This document shows, in pieces, positions 8,284 through 14,776 of a stretch of DNA of 64,000 nt; position 1 is the stretch's first letter, and the number at the start of each line of letters is the position of its first letter. Location: the NCBI GenBank assembly GCA_017539105.1, contig JAFYHQ010000014.1, forward strand, positions 1-64,000, given 5' to 3'. The notes under the pieces were generated by a model. That model was not told the DNA's origin. It saw nothing but the letters and a program-made list of their open reading frames with translations, and ran no database searches. Made by a program: the position numbers and the translations under genes. The DNA comes from Erysipelotrichaceae bacterium. GTDB lineage: Bacteria; Bacillota_I; Bacilli_A; Erysipelotrichales; Erysipelotrichaceae.

Positions 8284-8389
8284 CGTGTTACCTCTTCTGT
8301 CTTAATTATAACGGCATCCCTGTTTCGTTTACTGCGAGCAGGGATTAAAATAAAATAGAAAAGCTCAAGATGAGCTTTACGATATTCCT

Positions 8390-8869
8390 TCAGTCGATAT
8401 GTCCGACCACCTGATAGGATCTCTCCGTGTACTGCATGATCTCGATCTTGTTTCCATCCGGATCATGGATCCACATCTGCCAAGTCTCCGAAGGGCCTTT
8501 GGAAGGTTTGCTATCCGGGACGATTCCATTCTCTTCCAGGGCCCTTTTTGTTTCGAAGATATCATCGACTGTCAGGGAAAAATGGGAGTAGCCGAGCCTG
8601 CTGTTCCAAGCCACGTCGTTCGTCTGACCTTCTTTGGCAGGAAACAGCTCAATGAACTGTCCCGGAGTCAGTTCGATGTACACGTTGAAAATGTCTTCCG
8701 GATCGTTTTCGGCCAAGGTGGCCATCTGCGGACGGTCGGTTCTGCCTTTGTAAGACTTGTTGCGGACGAGTACTTTCTGTTTCAGGCCTAGCTTATGGCA
8801 GTAGAAATCGATCATTTCTTCCATATGATCGGTATAAAAAGAGATATGCATCAATGCGTTGAATTTCAT
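8390..8869 (-). CDS. VOC (glyoxalase/bleomycin-resistance fold) family protein
   Basis: The 159-residue protein has two beta-alpha-beta-beta-beta modules of the VOC fold. N-terminal ALMHISFYTDHMEEMIDFYCHKLGL supplies the first metal-binding His, and SHFSLTVDDI and IHDPDGNKIEIMQYT supply the second His and the terminal Glu. VOC enzymes are metal-dependent lyases, isomerases or dioxygenases. The substrate cannot be told from sequence. It is transcribed leftward downstream of the esterase gene. Confidence 0.8.
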   Translation of the reverse strand: MKFNALMHISFYTDHMEEMIDFYCHKLGLKQKVLVRNKSYKGRTDRPQMATLAENDPEDIFNVYIELTPGQFIELFPAKEGQTNDVAWNSRLGYSHFSLTVDDIFETKRALEENGIVPDSKPSKGPSETWQMWIHDPDGNKIEIMQYTERSYQVVGHID

Positions 8870-8925
8870 TTCTTTTCCTCAGGACAGTTTTCTCTTATGA
8901 ATTCTTCTTTTATCGAAATACTGTC

Positions 8926-9738
8926 TTATTTCAATCCGTTCTGCAACGCTTCCCTGACTTTCAGATCCCAGAAATCCCACTCGTGGCCATAGCCGGGAAC
9001 GATCTCCAGCGTTGCATCGTAATCCAGCTCTTTCAGATATTCATAGAACGCTTTCGTTCTCTCTAACAGAAAATCCTGATCGCCGGTCGTAAAGATAAAT
9101 CTGGCTTTCGGTTTTCCATCCTTGACATTCTTCTTCGCCATGAAATAAGCGTCCTCGATCGTGCCTTTGCGTTTCCTGGCAAGTTCAGCGGAATCGGAAT
9201 GGAATACGTTCCTGTCTTCTCCGAACCAGGAACTTGATGTGCTTCTGGTCTTGCTGGTGATTTTCGACGGCGCTCCCGACATGCACAGGACACGGGAAAA
9301 GACTTCCGGATACGCAAGAGAAATCATTGCACTTCCATGCGCCCCCATGCTTAAACCGCCGATATAGGTATCTTCATATCTGTCAGAGATCGGAAACAGA
9401 AATCTGGCAACCTGCAGCAGTTCTTCCGCGATAAAAGTCCGATATTTTGCTCCAGGCTCGTAATCATAGTAGAAACTGTTTTCACCGGATGGCATCAGTA
9501 CGGCGATCCTGTTTTCTTCCGCGTAGCGAAGGATGTTCGAGAAACGCAGATAATCGTTGCAGTCGCCGGAAAAGCCATGCAGGAGGACCAGCACTTTAAA
9601 ACGCTGGGCCGGATCATAGAACGTATCGATGCCGTTATCTTCCGACAACGGCTGATTGGCATAAGTAGGAATGATCACATTGAGATCTGTCTGTCTTCCC
9701 AATGCCCTGCTAAGGAAATTCAGTTTCATTTGTGCCAT
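8926..9738 (-). CDS. alpha/beta-hydrolase, esterase D/tributyrin esterase type
   Basis: The 270-residue cytoplasmic hydrolase has VLLHGFSGDCNDY (oxyanion loop), GGLSMGAHG with the nucleophilic Ser in G-x-S-x-G, and GYGHEWDFWD near the C-terminus supplying the catalytic His. This pattern is typical of short-chain carboxylesterases such as EstA and the FGH/esterase D family. GGGGGT precedes the ATG. A second member of the same family is at 17453-18250. No substrate can be assigned. Confidence 0.85.
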   Translation of the reverse strand: MAQMKLNFLSRALGRQTDLNVIIPTYANQPLSEDNGIDTFYDPAQRFKVLVLLHGFSGDCNDYLRFSNILRYAEENRIAVLMPSGENSFYYDYEPGAKYRTFIAEELLQVARFLFPISDRYEDTYIGGLSMGAHGSAMISLAYPEVFSRVLCMSGAPSKITSKTRSTSSSWFGEDRNVFHSDSAELARKRKGTIEDAYFMAKKNVKDGKPKARFIFTTGDQDFLLERTKAFYEYLKELDYDATLEIVPGYGHEWDFWDLKVREALQNGLK

Positions 9739-9775
9739 AGGAATACCCCCTTGCTTATATGGATGCCGTATCCGT

Positions 9776-9976
9776 TTACTCTTCTATCTTCCGTTTGAAG
9801 ATGCACACAAGGCTTCTCGAAGAACCGTAGCTCTGGTTTGCGGATGTGCAGCTTACCAGTTCCCATCCGTCATCGCCCATGAGATTGAGCTCGTTTTCCA
9901 ACGGATCGATCTCCACTTTCCCGCCAAAGAAACCTGTCGTATCATAAACGACAACTTTATACTCGAATCTTTCCAT
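9776..9976 (-). CDS. DUF4177 domain protein
   Basis: The 66-residue protein has the DUF4177 pattern: MERFEYKVVVYD, then LNLMGDDGWELVSCTS and a terminal CIFKRKI. These are small one-domain proteins of unknown role. Spacing to the esterase (37 nt) suggests co-transcription. Confidence 0.75.
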   Translation of the reverse strand: MERFEYKVVVYDTTGFFGGKVEIDPLENELNLMGDDGWELVSCTSANQSYGSSRSLVCIFKRKIEE

Positions 9977-9995
9977 ATCAGTCTCCTTTCTGGTT

Positions 9996-10676
9996 TTATT
10001 TCGTCTGTGAATCTGTTTTTATTCTTCCCGCCTGATATAAACCGAAACATACCAGCCAAGTAAAGAGAAGGAATAACGGCAGAACGATAATGGCTGACTT
10101 CAGTCCCAGCACGAAGAACCCGTACCAGTCATATCCCGGCTGGATCACGCCATTCTCGATGTGTGTCAGCACTTCGACGACATAATAGATCGCATACAGC
10201 AGTGTTGGCAGTGTTGCTAAGGTGACATCTCTCTTGACCAGTACATCATTCTTTTCGAAACAGATCCATGTGATGATGGCTGCCAACGGATTCAGCAGAT
10301 GCAGGAACAGATTCGCATTCTCAAACAGCGCGAAATAACCGAAATACCTGCCCATTGTAGGTTCCAGAAAGAAGACCGTCACCAGCATCGTTACAGTAAC
10401 CGCTGCTGTCCCTGACAGTTTCAGAAGATAGATGAATGGAGATACTTCTTCCTTCTTTCCCTTAAGGACGCGATACAGCTCCAAAACGGCGATAAAGGAT
10501 ACGATCCCCAGATAGATATTGGAATCGATCGTAAAATACTTCAGGACCCTCCATCCCCCTCCTGAGAGAACCCCCTTGCTCATGCCTGACATCATCCAGG
10601 TAACTGCAAAAACTTCCAGAAGTGTCAAAATAATATTAGCAATAAATGCTCCCCTATGTTTCTTGTCGTCTTTCAT
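9996..10676 (-). CDS. Pr6Pr family integral membrane protein
   Basis: The 226-residue protein has about six membrane segments. Conserved-looking motifs are YFTIDSNIYLGI after the first helix, FALFENANLFLHLLNPLAAIITW in the middle and a last helix ending near LYQAGR. This matches the Pr6Pr (FAR-17a/AIG1-like) group of membrane proteins of unknown function. The start lies 5 nt after the TPR gene stop, so coupled translation is likely. Confidence 0.7.
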   Translation of the reverse strand: MKDDKKHRGAFIANIILTLLEVFAVTWMMSGMSKGVLSGGGWRVLKYFTIDSNIYLGIVSFIAVLELYRVLKGKKEEVSPFIYLLKLSGTAAVTVTMLVTVFFLEPTMGRYFGYFALFENANLFLHLLNPLAAIITWICFEKNDVLVKRDVTLATLPTLLYAIYYVVEVLTHIENGVIQPGYDWYGFFVLGLKSAIIVLPLFLLFTWLVCFGLYQAGRIKTDSQTK

Positions 10677-10681
10677 TTTGT

Positions 10682-11209
10682 TTATGCCACAGCACTCTCT
10701 GATAGTTTCTTTTCAAGGAACGCAATTGTTTCTTTCGTTGCCTGAATATCGGGATGATCTTCCGGGAGAGTCTTCATTTGCTTTTTAAGTATCTCTTCAT
10801 ACAGTTTCATAGACTCTTCATATTCTCCTAGTTTCTTATAGGTGAATGCCAGACCACGCTTAGCATATAAAACGATCCGATGTTCATCCGAGGATAATTC
10901 TTTGCTTTTTTCAAGAGTCTCCTTGTACATTTGCAAGGCATCGTCGTACCGGCCTAAATTGTAATATGTTGCAGCAATATTATTCATGTATCTTAAGACG
11001 TCCTCATCAACATTGGAATTGACTGTCTGTTGTATATCAAGCAGCTTATAGTATAATTCCAATGCAAATTCATAATGGCCCATTTTGTTACTTGTAAATG
11101 CAAGTGTGCTCATAGTTGCCAAAATATCTGAATGATTCTCAGGAAGAATTTCCATTTGATTTTCGAGAAGTATTGTATAATGCTCTATCTCTTTTGTTGT
11201 CTCGTTCAT
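10682..11209 (-). CDS. tetratricopeptide-repeat protein
   Basis: The 175-residue protein has three or four TPR units, for example GHYEFALELYYKLLDIQQ, GRYDDALQMYKETLEKSK and GEYEESMKLYEEILKKQM, spaced by about 42 residues as in kinesin-light-chain-type TPRs. It has no signal peptide and is presumably a cytoplasmic scaffold. There is no clear ribosome site before the ATG at 11209. Confidence 0.8.
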   Translation of the reverse strand: MNETTKEIEHYTILLENQMEILPENHSDILATMSTLAFTSNKMGHYEFALELYYKLLDIQQTVNSNVDEDVLRYMNNIAATYYNLGRYDDALQMYKETLEKSKELSSDEHRIVLYAKRGLAFTYKKLGEYEESMKLYEEILKKQMKTLPEDHPDIQATKETIAFLEKKLSESAVA

Positions 11210-11265
11210 TGTTTATTTATGAGTCAATTATACCATTTCTGAGGGTTGTCATCTGTTCCTGGACA

Positions 11266-11295
11266 TTGAATTGGAGAATTGCGTTCTTTTATAAT
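11266..11295 (+). promoter_or_regulatory. sigma-A-type promoter
   Basis: TTGAAT (11266-11271), an 18-nt spacer and TATAAT (11290-11295) lie 40 nt upstream of the start of the next gene. Confidence 0.6.
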
Positions 11296-11335
11296 GAAAC
11301 TGACGGAAGAGATCAAACATCCATGGAGGGAACTT

Positions 11336-12253
11336 ATGAGCAAGAGACTGATCAGTATGCCTTACAGCGAGATAGAAAAACTGAACTCAAGAGGTTTATT
11401 GGAGGCGATCGCCTTAGGCGAAGGAAGGACGCTTGCGGCCGAGTGCGTCTGTTCCGTGACGCCGCTGCTTTCGGATGTCAGCAATGCGGAGGTGGTCAGT
11501 TCTTTGTCTGCCGATTTCGTAGTCCTGAACATGTTTGATGTGGAAGAGCCTTACGCGGCAGGGTTGCCTGCCTGCGAGAAGAAGGATACGATCCGGATGC
11601 TGAAGAAACTGATCGGCCGTCCTGTCAGTATCAATCTGGAACCGGTGGAAGTCGGCCTGGGAAGCGAAAACTTGTGGGCGATGACCAAAGGCCGCATGGC
11701 GACGGCGGAAAATGCCCTGAAAGCCAAAGAGATGGGCGTCGATATGATCACCATCACGGGCAATCCCGGAAACAACGTGACGAATGAAGCGATCGTTTCT
11801 TCGATCAGGGAGATCAGAAACGTTTTGGGAGATTCCATTATCCTGATCACCGGCAAGATGCATGCTTCAGGCAACATCACGGAAGCGGGTGAAAAGATCA
11901 TCGACAAGAATATGATCAAAGAATTCATCGAGGCAGGCGCGGATATCATCATGGTGCCTGCGGTAGGAACGATTCCCGGGCTTACCTTGGACATTATCCA
12001 TGAATTGATAAGTTATATTCATTCTTATGGAAAACTCGCGATGACAGCCATAGGAACGTCTCAGGAAGGCTCCGATACAGAGACGATCAGGCGTATCGCT
12101 TTCAACTGCAAGGAAGCAGGCGCGGATATCCATCATATCGGAGATTCCGGCTATGTAGGAATGGCTTTACCAGAAAACATCCTGGCTTATTCGATCGCGA
12201 TCCGGGGTGTGAGACATACGTATCACAAGATCGGACAATCCATCAACAGATAA
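11336..12253 (+). CDS. TIM-barrel protein of the DUF7916 type
   Basis: The 305-residue protein begins at the ATG at 11336, behind GGAGGG; an upstream ATG at 11294 overlaps the -10 box and is rejected. Its barrel-like beta/alpha pattern shows MITITGNPGNNVT, ADIIMVPAVGTIPGL, GKLAMTAIGTSQEGSD and HIGDSGYVGM, ending in a phosphate-binding-style loop. Family members are often mislabelled HAD hydrolases; none of the HAD aspartate motifs is present. The reaction is unknown. It is monocistronic between its own promoter and terminator. Confidence 0.65.
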   Translation: MSKRLISMPYSEIEKLNSRGLLEAIALGEGRTLAAECVCSVTPLLSDVSNAEVVSSLSADFVVLNMFDVEEPYAAGLPACEKKDTIRMLKKLIGRPVSINLEPVEVGLGSENLWAMTKGRMATAENALKAKEMGVDMITITGNPGNNVTNEAIVSSIREIRNVLGDSIILITGKMHASGNITEAGEKIIDKNMIKEFIEAGADIIMVPAVGTIPGLTLDIIHELISYIHSYGKLAMTAIGTSQEGSDTETIRRIAFNCKEAGADIHHIGDSGYVGMALPENILAYSIAIRGVRHTYHKIGQSINR

Positions 12254-12256
12254 GAT

Positions 12257-12281
12257 AAAAAAGTTCCCCAGGAACTTTTTT
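12257..12281. terminator. bidirectional terminator
   Basis: An AAAAAAGTTCC/GGAACTTTTTT hairpin with a CCA loop lies between two convergent genes and has T runs on both strands. Confidence 0.85.
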
Positions 12282-12549
12282 ATTTATATATTTTTCTTCT
12301 ATGACCGACATCGATAGCAACGATCACCAGTTCGGTCTCTCTGATTTCAACAATCAGCCTATAATCGCCGATCCTGTATCGCCAGTAATTGCCCAGTTTT
12401 CCTGTTAATCTTTTTCCGGAGAAATAAGGATCTGTCGTATCCAGCAGATGCGTTTCGATCCATTTGGTGATGCGTTTTCTGACCTGTTTATCGAGTTTCT
12501 TGATACTGTTGAGATACTGCTTTGAATAGACTACTTCATACATCTTCAT
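12280..12549 (-). CDS. RelE/ParE-superfamily toxin
   Basis: The 89-residue basic protein has the RelE/YoeB-like plan: YEVVYSKQYLNSIKKLDKQ, WRYRIGDYRLIVEI and a C-terminal VAIDVGHRRKIY that supplies the positively charged active-site strand. Such toxins cleave ribosome-bound mRNA. It overlaps the antitoxin gene by 14 nt, the usual antitoxin-first order. The family call is strong; target specificity is not visible. Confidence 0.88.
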   Translation of the reverse strand: MKMYEVVYSKQYLNSIKKLDKQVRKRITKWIETHLLDTTDPYFSGKRLTGKLGNYWRYRIGDYRLIVEIRETELVIVAIDVGHRRKIYK

Positions 12550-12778
12550 CGTCCAATCCGATCTCTTTAAGCATTTCTTCGTGAGAATAGAGTTTCAGCG
12601 AGCCATCTTTTTTATTCTTTTCATATCTGGCCACCGCTATCATGTCATAATCATCTTCCAACTTCTCCATTGCGAGTCTTTTGATGATGGTTGAAAGGCT
12701 TCCTTTATATAAAACGGTACCTGCTTCAAAGAATTCTTTTTCTTCATCATTCAGTCTGATCGTCACTGTTTTGCCCAT
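12536..12778 (-). CDS. RelB/DUF6290-type antitoxin
   Basis: The 80-residue protein starts at the ATG at 12778, preceded by GGAGGAATCAAC. Its N-terminus (MGKTVTIRLNDEEKEFF) is a ribbon-helix-helix DNA-binding strand and helix, and the acidic C-terminus should wrap the toxin. A perfect palindrome lies just upstream of the start, so it should repress its own promoter. Confidence 0.85.
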   Translation of the reverse strand: MGKTVTIRLNDEEKEFFEAGTVLYKGSLSTIIKRLAMEKLEDDYDMIAVARYEKNKKDGSLKLYSHEEMLKEIGLDDEDV

Positions 12779-12790
12779 GTTGATTCCTCC

Positions 12791-12806
12791 GAACACATTT
12801 GTGTTC
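12791..12806. promoter_or_regulatory. antitoxin operator palindrome
   Basis: GAACACATTTGTGTTC is a perfect 16-bp palindrome 12 nt upstream of the antitoxin start. It is the expected target of a ribbon-helix-helix dimer. Confidence 0.7.
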
Positions 12807-12931
12807 ACTAACATGATATAACTATAGAGAGCATTTTTCAATAAGACTTTTTGATAGAGAATATAAAAAACAAACAATCTCTATTACACAAAATGGGTAG
12901 TTCAGTCATAAGAAAAGCGGGTCTTGGCTCG

Positions 12932-13648
12932 CTAATCATTCAATGAATTCATTATTATTTCTATCGTTTCTTTGATCTGCTGCTCCATAGAGATGTTTGC
13001 CTGTCCATCTCCCTTCTGGAAGCCATAAGAACCGAACTGGGAGTGATTTCCACCCTCGATGATATGTTCCTCATAGTCCGAAGAAGCAAGCTCTCTGCCC
13101 TTCTCCAGAGCCTCCCGGTTGATGACGCCATCCTCGGATCCGACGATGACGATCTCTTTGATTGAATCAGGCATCTGCTTGTTCGTATAGGAAGCAAAAA
13201 GGATGAGACCGTCGAAGTCTTCTGCGTGTTTCTGCAGATACAGACTGCCTACCACGCCTCCCAAGGAATGGCCTCCGATGAACCACCGGTCATAATCGTA
13301 TTCCTTCATGACTTTGTCTGCGCCATTCATGTTGAAGAACGCGATATCGAACGGTGAATCGACCACAAAGATATCGATGCCTTTCGATGATAGTTCATGC
13401 AGAAGCGGCGCATAAGCCGTTTCTTCCACCTTCGCTCCCGGATAAAAGATCAGCGCTTTCTCTGCAGACGGCCCATCAAAAAACCAGCCATAATCCGTTT
13501 CTTCGATGTTAACCTCATCGGAAAGCAAGGCCTGTTTCGCTGTTTCATCTGCTTTATAGTTATCGGATACATAGGCAAAGAATCCTATCGCCAATAAAAC
13601 AGGAACCAGAACAAGAAGAATAAGCCATTTCTTTTTTCTATGCATCAT
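12932..13648 (-). CDS. membrane-anchored alpha/beta-hydrolase
   Basis: The 238-residue protein has one N-terminal membrane segment (about 7-26) and an extracytoplasmic hydrolase domain: ALIFYPGAKVEE, GGHSLGGVVG with the nucleophilic Ser, VIVGSEDGV with the catalytic Asp and EGGNHSQFG with the His. It matches the alpha/beta-hydrolase family 5 type found in Gram-positive bacteria. The substrate is unknown. The gene ends the unit before the tRNA array. Confidence 0.82.
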   Translation of the reverse strand: MMHRKKKWLILLVLVPVLLAIGFFAYVSDNYKADETAKQALLSDEVNIEETDYGWFFDGPSAEKALIFYPGAKVEETAYAPLLHELSSKGIDIFVVDSPFDIAFFNMNGADKVMKEYDYDRWFIGGHSLGGVVGSLYLQKHAEDFDGLILFASYTNKQMPDSIKEIVIVGSEDGVINREALEKGRELASSDYEEHIIEGGNHSQFGSYGFQKGDGQANISMEQQIKETIEIIMNSLND

Positions 13649-13678
13649 CAGATTTACTATATCACATCATTCATCAAT

Positions 13679-13753
13679 TGGCTTCTTTGTTGAGACTTGA
13701 ACTCAAATTCACGGATTCAAAGTCCGTTGTCCTAGCCGTTAGACGACAAAGAA
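13679..13753 (-). tRNA. tRNA-Gln(UUG)
   Basis: The acceptor TTCTTTG/CAAAGAA, anticodon loop CTTTGAA (UUG), T-arm TTGAG-TTCAAGT-CTCAA, discriminator G and an encoded CCA are all present. It is the last member of the array. Confidence 0.9.
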
Positions 13754-13755
13754 GA

Positions 13756-13832
13756 TGGTAACCCGGGTGGGATTCGAACCCACAAACTACTGTTTCTAAG
13801 ACAGCATGCTATTCCTGTTCGCGTACCGGGCT
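13756..13832 (-). tRNA. tRNA with UAG anticodon (Leu-like) but a short variable loop
   Basis: The acceptor AGCCCGG/CCGGGTT, anticodon arm GCTGT-CTTAGAA-ACAGT (UAG), canonical T-arm GTGGG-TTCGAAT-CCCAC and encoded ACCA are clear. The anticodon arm looks like tRNA-Leu(UAG), but only 5 nt separate the anticodon stem and T-stem, where Leu tRNAs carry a long variable arm. Only two pairs can form in the D-stem. It may be a reduced tRNA-Leu or a decayed copy. Confidence 0.7.
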
Positions 13833-13834
13833 AT

Positions 13835-13908
13835 TGGCATCCCGACTTCGATTCGAACGAAGATCCACAGTTTTGGAGACTGTCATTCTGCCATTGAACT
13901 ATCAGGAT
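13835..13908 (-). tRNA. tRNA-Trp(CCA)
   Basis: The acceptor ATCCTGA/TCGGGAT, anticodon stem-loop ACAGT-CTCCAAA-ACTGT (CCA), T-arm CTTCG-TTCGAAT-CGAAG, discriminator G and encoded CCA are present. It reads UGG, not UGA. Confidence 0.92.
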
Positions 13909-13911
13909 ATC

Positions 13912-13985
13912 TGGAGGTTCCGGTGAGATTCGGACTCACGGTCATGGTGTTGCAAACCATTGCCTTCCCACTTGGCTACGGAATC
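13912..13985 (-). tRNA. tRNA-Cys(GCA)
   Basis: The acceptor GATTCCG/CGGAACC has one A-C mismatch at the second pair. The anticodon arm is ATGGT-TTGCAAC-ACCAT (GCA), the discriminator is U and CCA is encoded. Confidence 0.88.
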
Positions 13986-13989
13986 ATCT

Positions 13990-14065
13990 TGGCGGTCTAT
14001 ACGGGTAACGCTCCCGTTATCTCTGCGTTGACAGCGCAGCAAGTTTACTTATCCTCCAATAGACC
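13990..14065 (-). tRNA. tRNA-Asp-like RNA (GUC) with non-canonical D- and T-loops
   Basis: The 76-nt unit has a perfect acceptor GGTCTAT/ATAGACC, discriminator G and CCA. The anticodon arm CTGCG-CTGTCAA-CGCAG (GUC) and T-stem ACGGG/CCCGT are intact. The T-loop is AGCGTTA instead of TTCRANY, and the D-loop (ATAAGTAAA) lacks the GG that docks with it. The stems are fully paired, so it is not simply decayed. It may be a specialised tRNA. The anticodon and G73 fit aspartate. Confidence 0.7.
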
Positions 14066-14069
14066 GTAT

Positions 14070-14144
14070 TGGTAATGCCACCGGGACTCGAACCCGGATT
14101 GCAAGATTGAAAATCTTGTGACCTGACCTTTAGTCGATGGCATC
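14070..14144 (-). tRNA. tRNA-Glu(UUC)
   Basis: The acceptor GATGCCA/TGGCATT, anticodon arm CAAGA-TTTTCAA-TCTTG (UUC), T-arm CCGGG-TTCGAGT-CCCGG and encoded ACCA are present. Confidence 0.9.
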
Positions 14145-14147
14145 ATT

Positions 14148-14222
14148 TGGTAGAAGCTGATGGACTTGAACCAGTCAACTGACGATTATAAGTCGCCTGT
14201 TTTTCCTTTAAACTAAGCTTCT
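14148..14222 (-). tRNA. tRNA-Ile(UAU)
   Basis: The acceptor AGAAGCT/AGCTTCT, D-stem GTTT/AAAC and anticodon arm GGCGA-CTTATAA-TCGTC (UAU) are clear. The T-stem ACTGG/CCATC has two mismatches. CCA is encoded. Bacteria usually read AUA with a lysidine-modified CAU tRNA, so the UAU anticodon is uncommon. Confidence 0.75.
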
Positions 14223-14230
14223 TTCGCCCT

Positions 14231-14260
14231 GAGGCCTGACTCCCAGAACGATCAGGCCTC
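14231..14260 (-). terminator. hairpin at the end of the HTH gene
   Basis: GAGGCCTGA/TCAGGCCTC is a perfect 9-bp stem overlapping the HTH stop codon. No T run follows on the minus strand, so it may be a pause or processing site in front of the tRNA array rather than a full terminator. Confidence 0.45.
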
Positions 14261-14489
14261 ATTTCTCTTTCACGACGATCTCCTCGATCGTCGTATTGAA
14301 TAACTCGGATAAAACGACGATATTATCCAAGGTCGGCATAGACTCGCCCCGCTGCCATTTGAAGATGGCCTGCGGCGTATTGAAGCCCATGGTCTCCTGT
14401 ATCTGTTTTATCGAGATCCCTTTCTCTTTGCGCAAACGGGTGATATTGTTTCCTGTTGCGATCATATTGATTCTCGTTGTCGTGCACAT
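14259..14489 (-). CDS. XRE-family HTH regulator
   Basis: The 76-residue protein has an XRE HTH at about residues 14-70 (ITRLRKEKGISIKQIQETMGF...AIFKWQRGESMPTLDNIVVLSELF). AAAGGAAAACAAT precedes the ATG at 14489. It is followed on the same strand by a hairpin and the tRNA array, and preceded by a terminator-like hairpin and a 42-residue ORF. The target is unknown. Confidence 0.85.
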   Translation of the reverse strand: MCTTTRINMIATGNNITRLRKEKGISIKQIQETMGFNTPQAIFKWQRGESMPTLDNIVVLSELFNTTIEEIVVKEK

Positions 14490-14503
14490 ATTGTTTTCCT
14501 TTC

Positions 14504-14549
14504 AAATAAAAACCGCTTACTTATTACATTTCTGCATCAGCAAGCGGTT
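14504..14549 (-). terminator. intrinsic terminator or attenuator before the HTH gene
   Basis: AACCGCTT and AAGCGGTT form an 8-bp stem followed by TTTATTTG on the minus strand. It lies between the small ORF (14577-14705) and the HTH start, so it either ends the small ORF transcript or attenuates HTH expression. Confidence 0.55.
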
Positions 14550-14576
14550 ACCGTTATCCAAGAAAACAGGATGGTT

Positions 14577-14705
14577 CTATGATCTGAACCTCGAACACTC
14601 TGATGCAGAAAGTATATCAAAAACCTGGTCACACAGTGAGTCTATGACCAATTGTTCCTCAAGATACAAGCTAAACCAACTGTTCTTTGACATGTTTGCT
14701 TTCAT
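14577..14705 (-). CDS. small ORF (42 aa) upstream of an attenuator-like hairpin
   Basis: ATG at 14705 follows AAAGGAGAAAAACACG, a strong ribosome site. The 42-codon frame starts MKANMSKNSWFSLYLEEQLV and ends in TAG. A terminator-like hairpin and the HTH gene follow. There is no run of one codon, so classical amino-acid attenuation is not evident. Confidence 0.5.
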   Translation of the reverse strand: MKANMSKNSWFSLYLEEQLVIDSLCDQVFDILSASECSRFRS

Positions 14706-14776
14706 CGTGTTTTTCTCCTTTACGCATATAATATAACAGATATTCTCAAAGAATGTAAGTATACCTGTAGTATATG

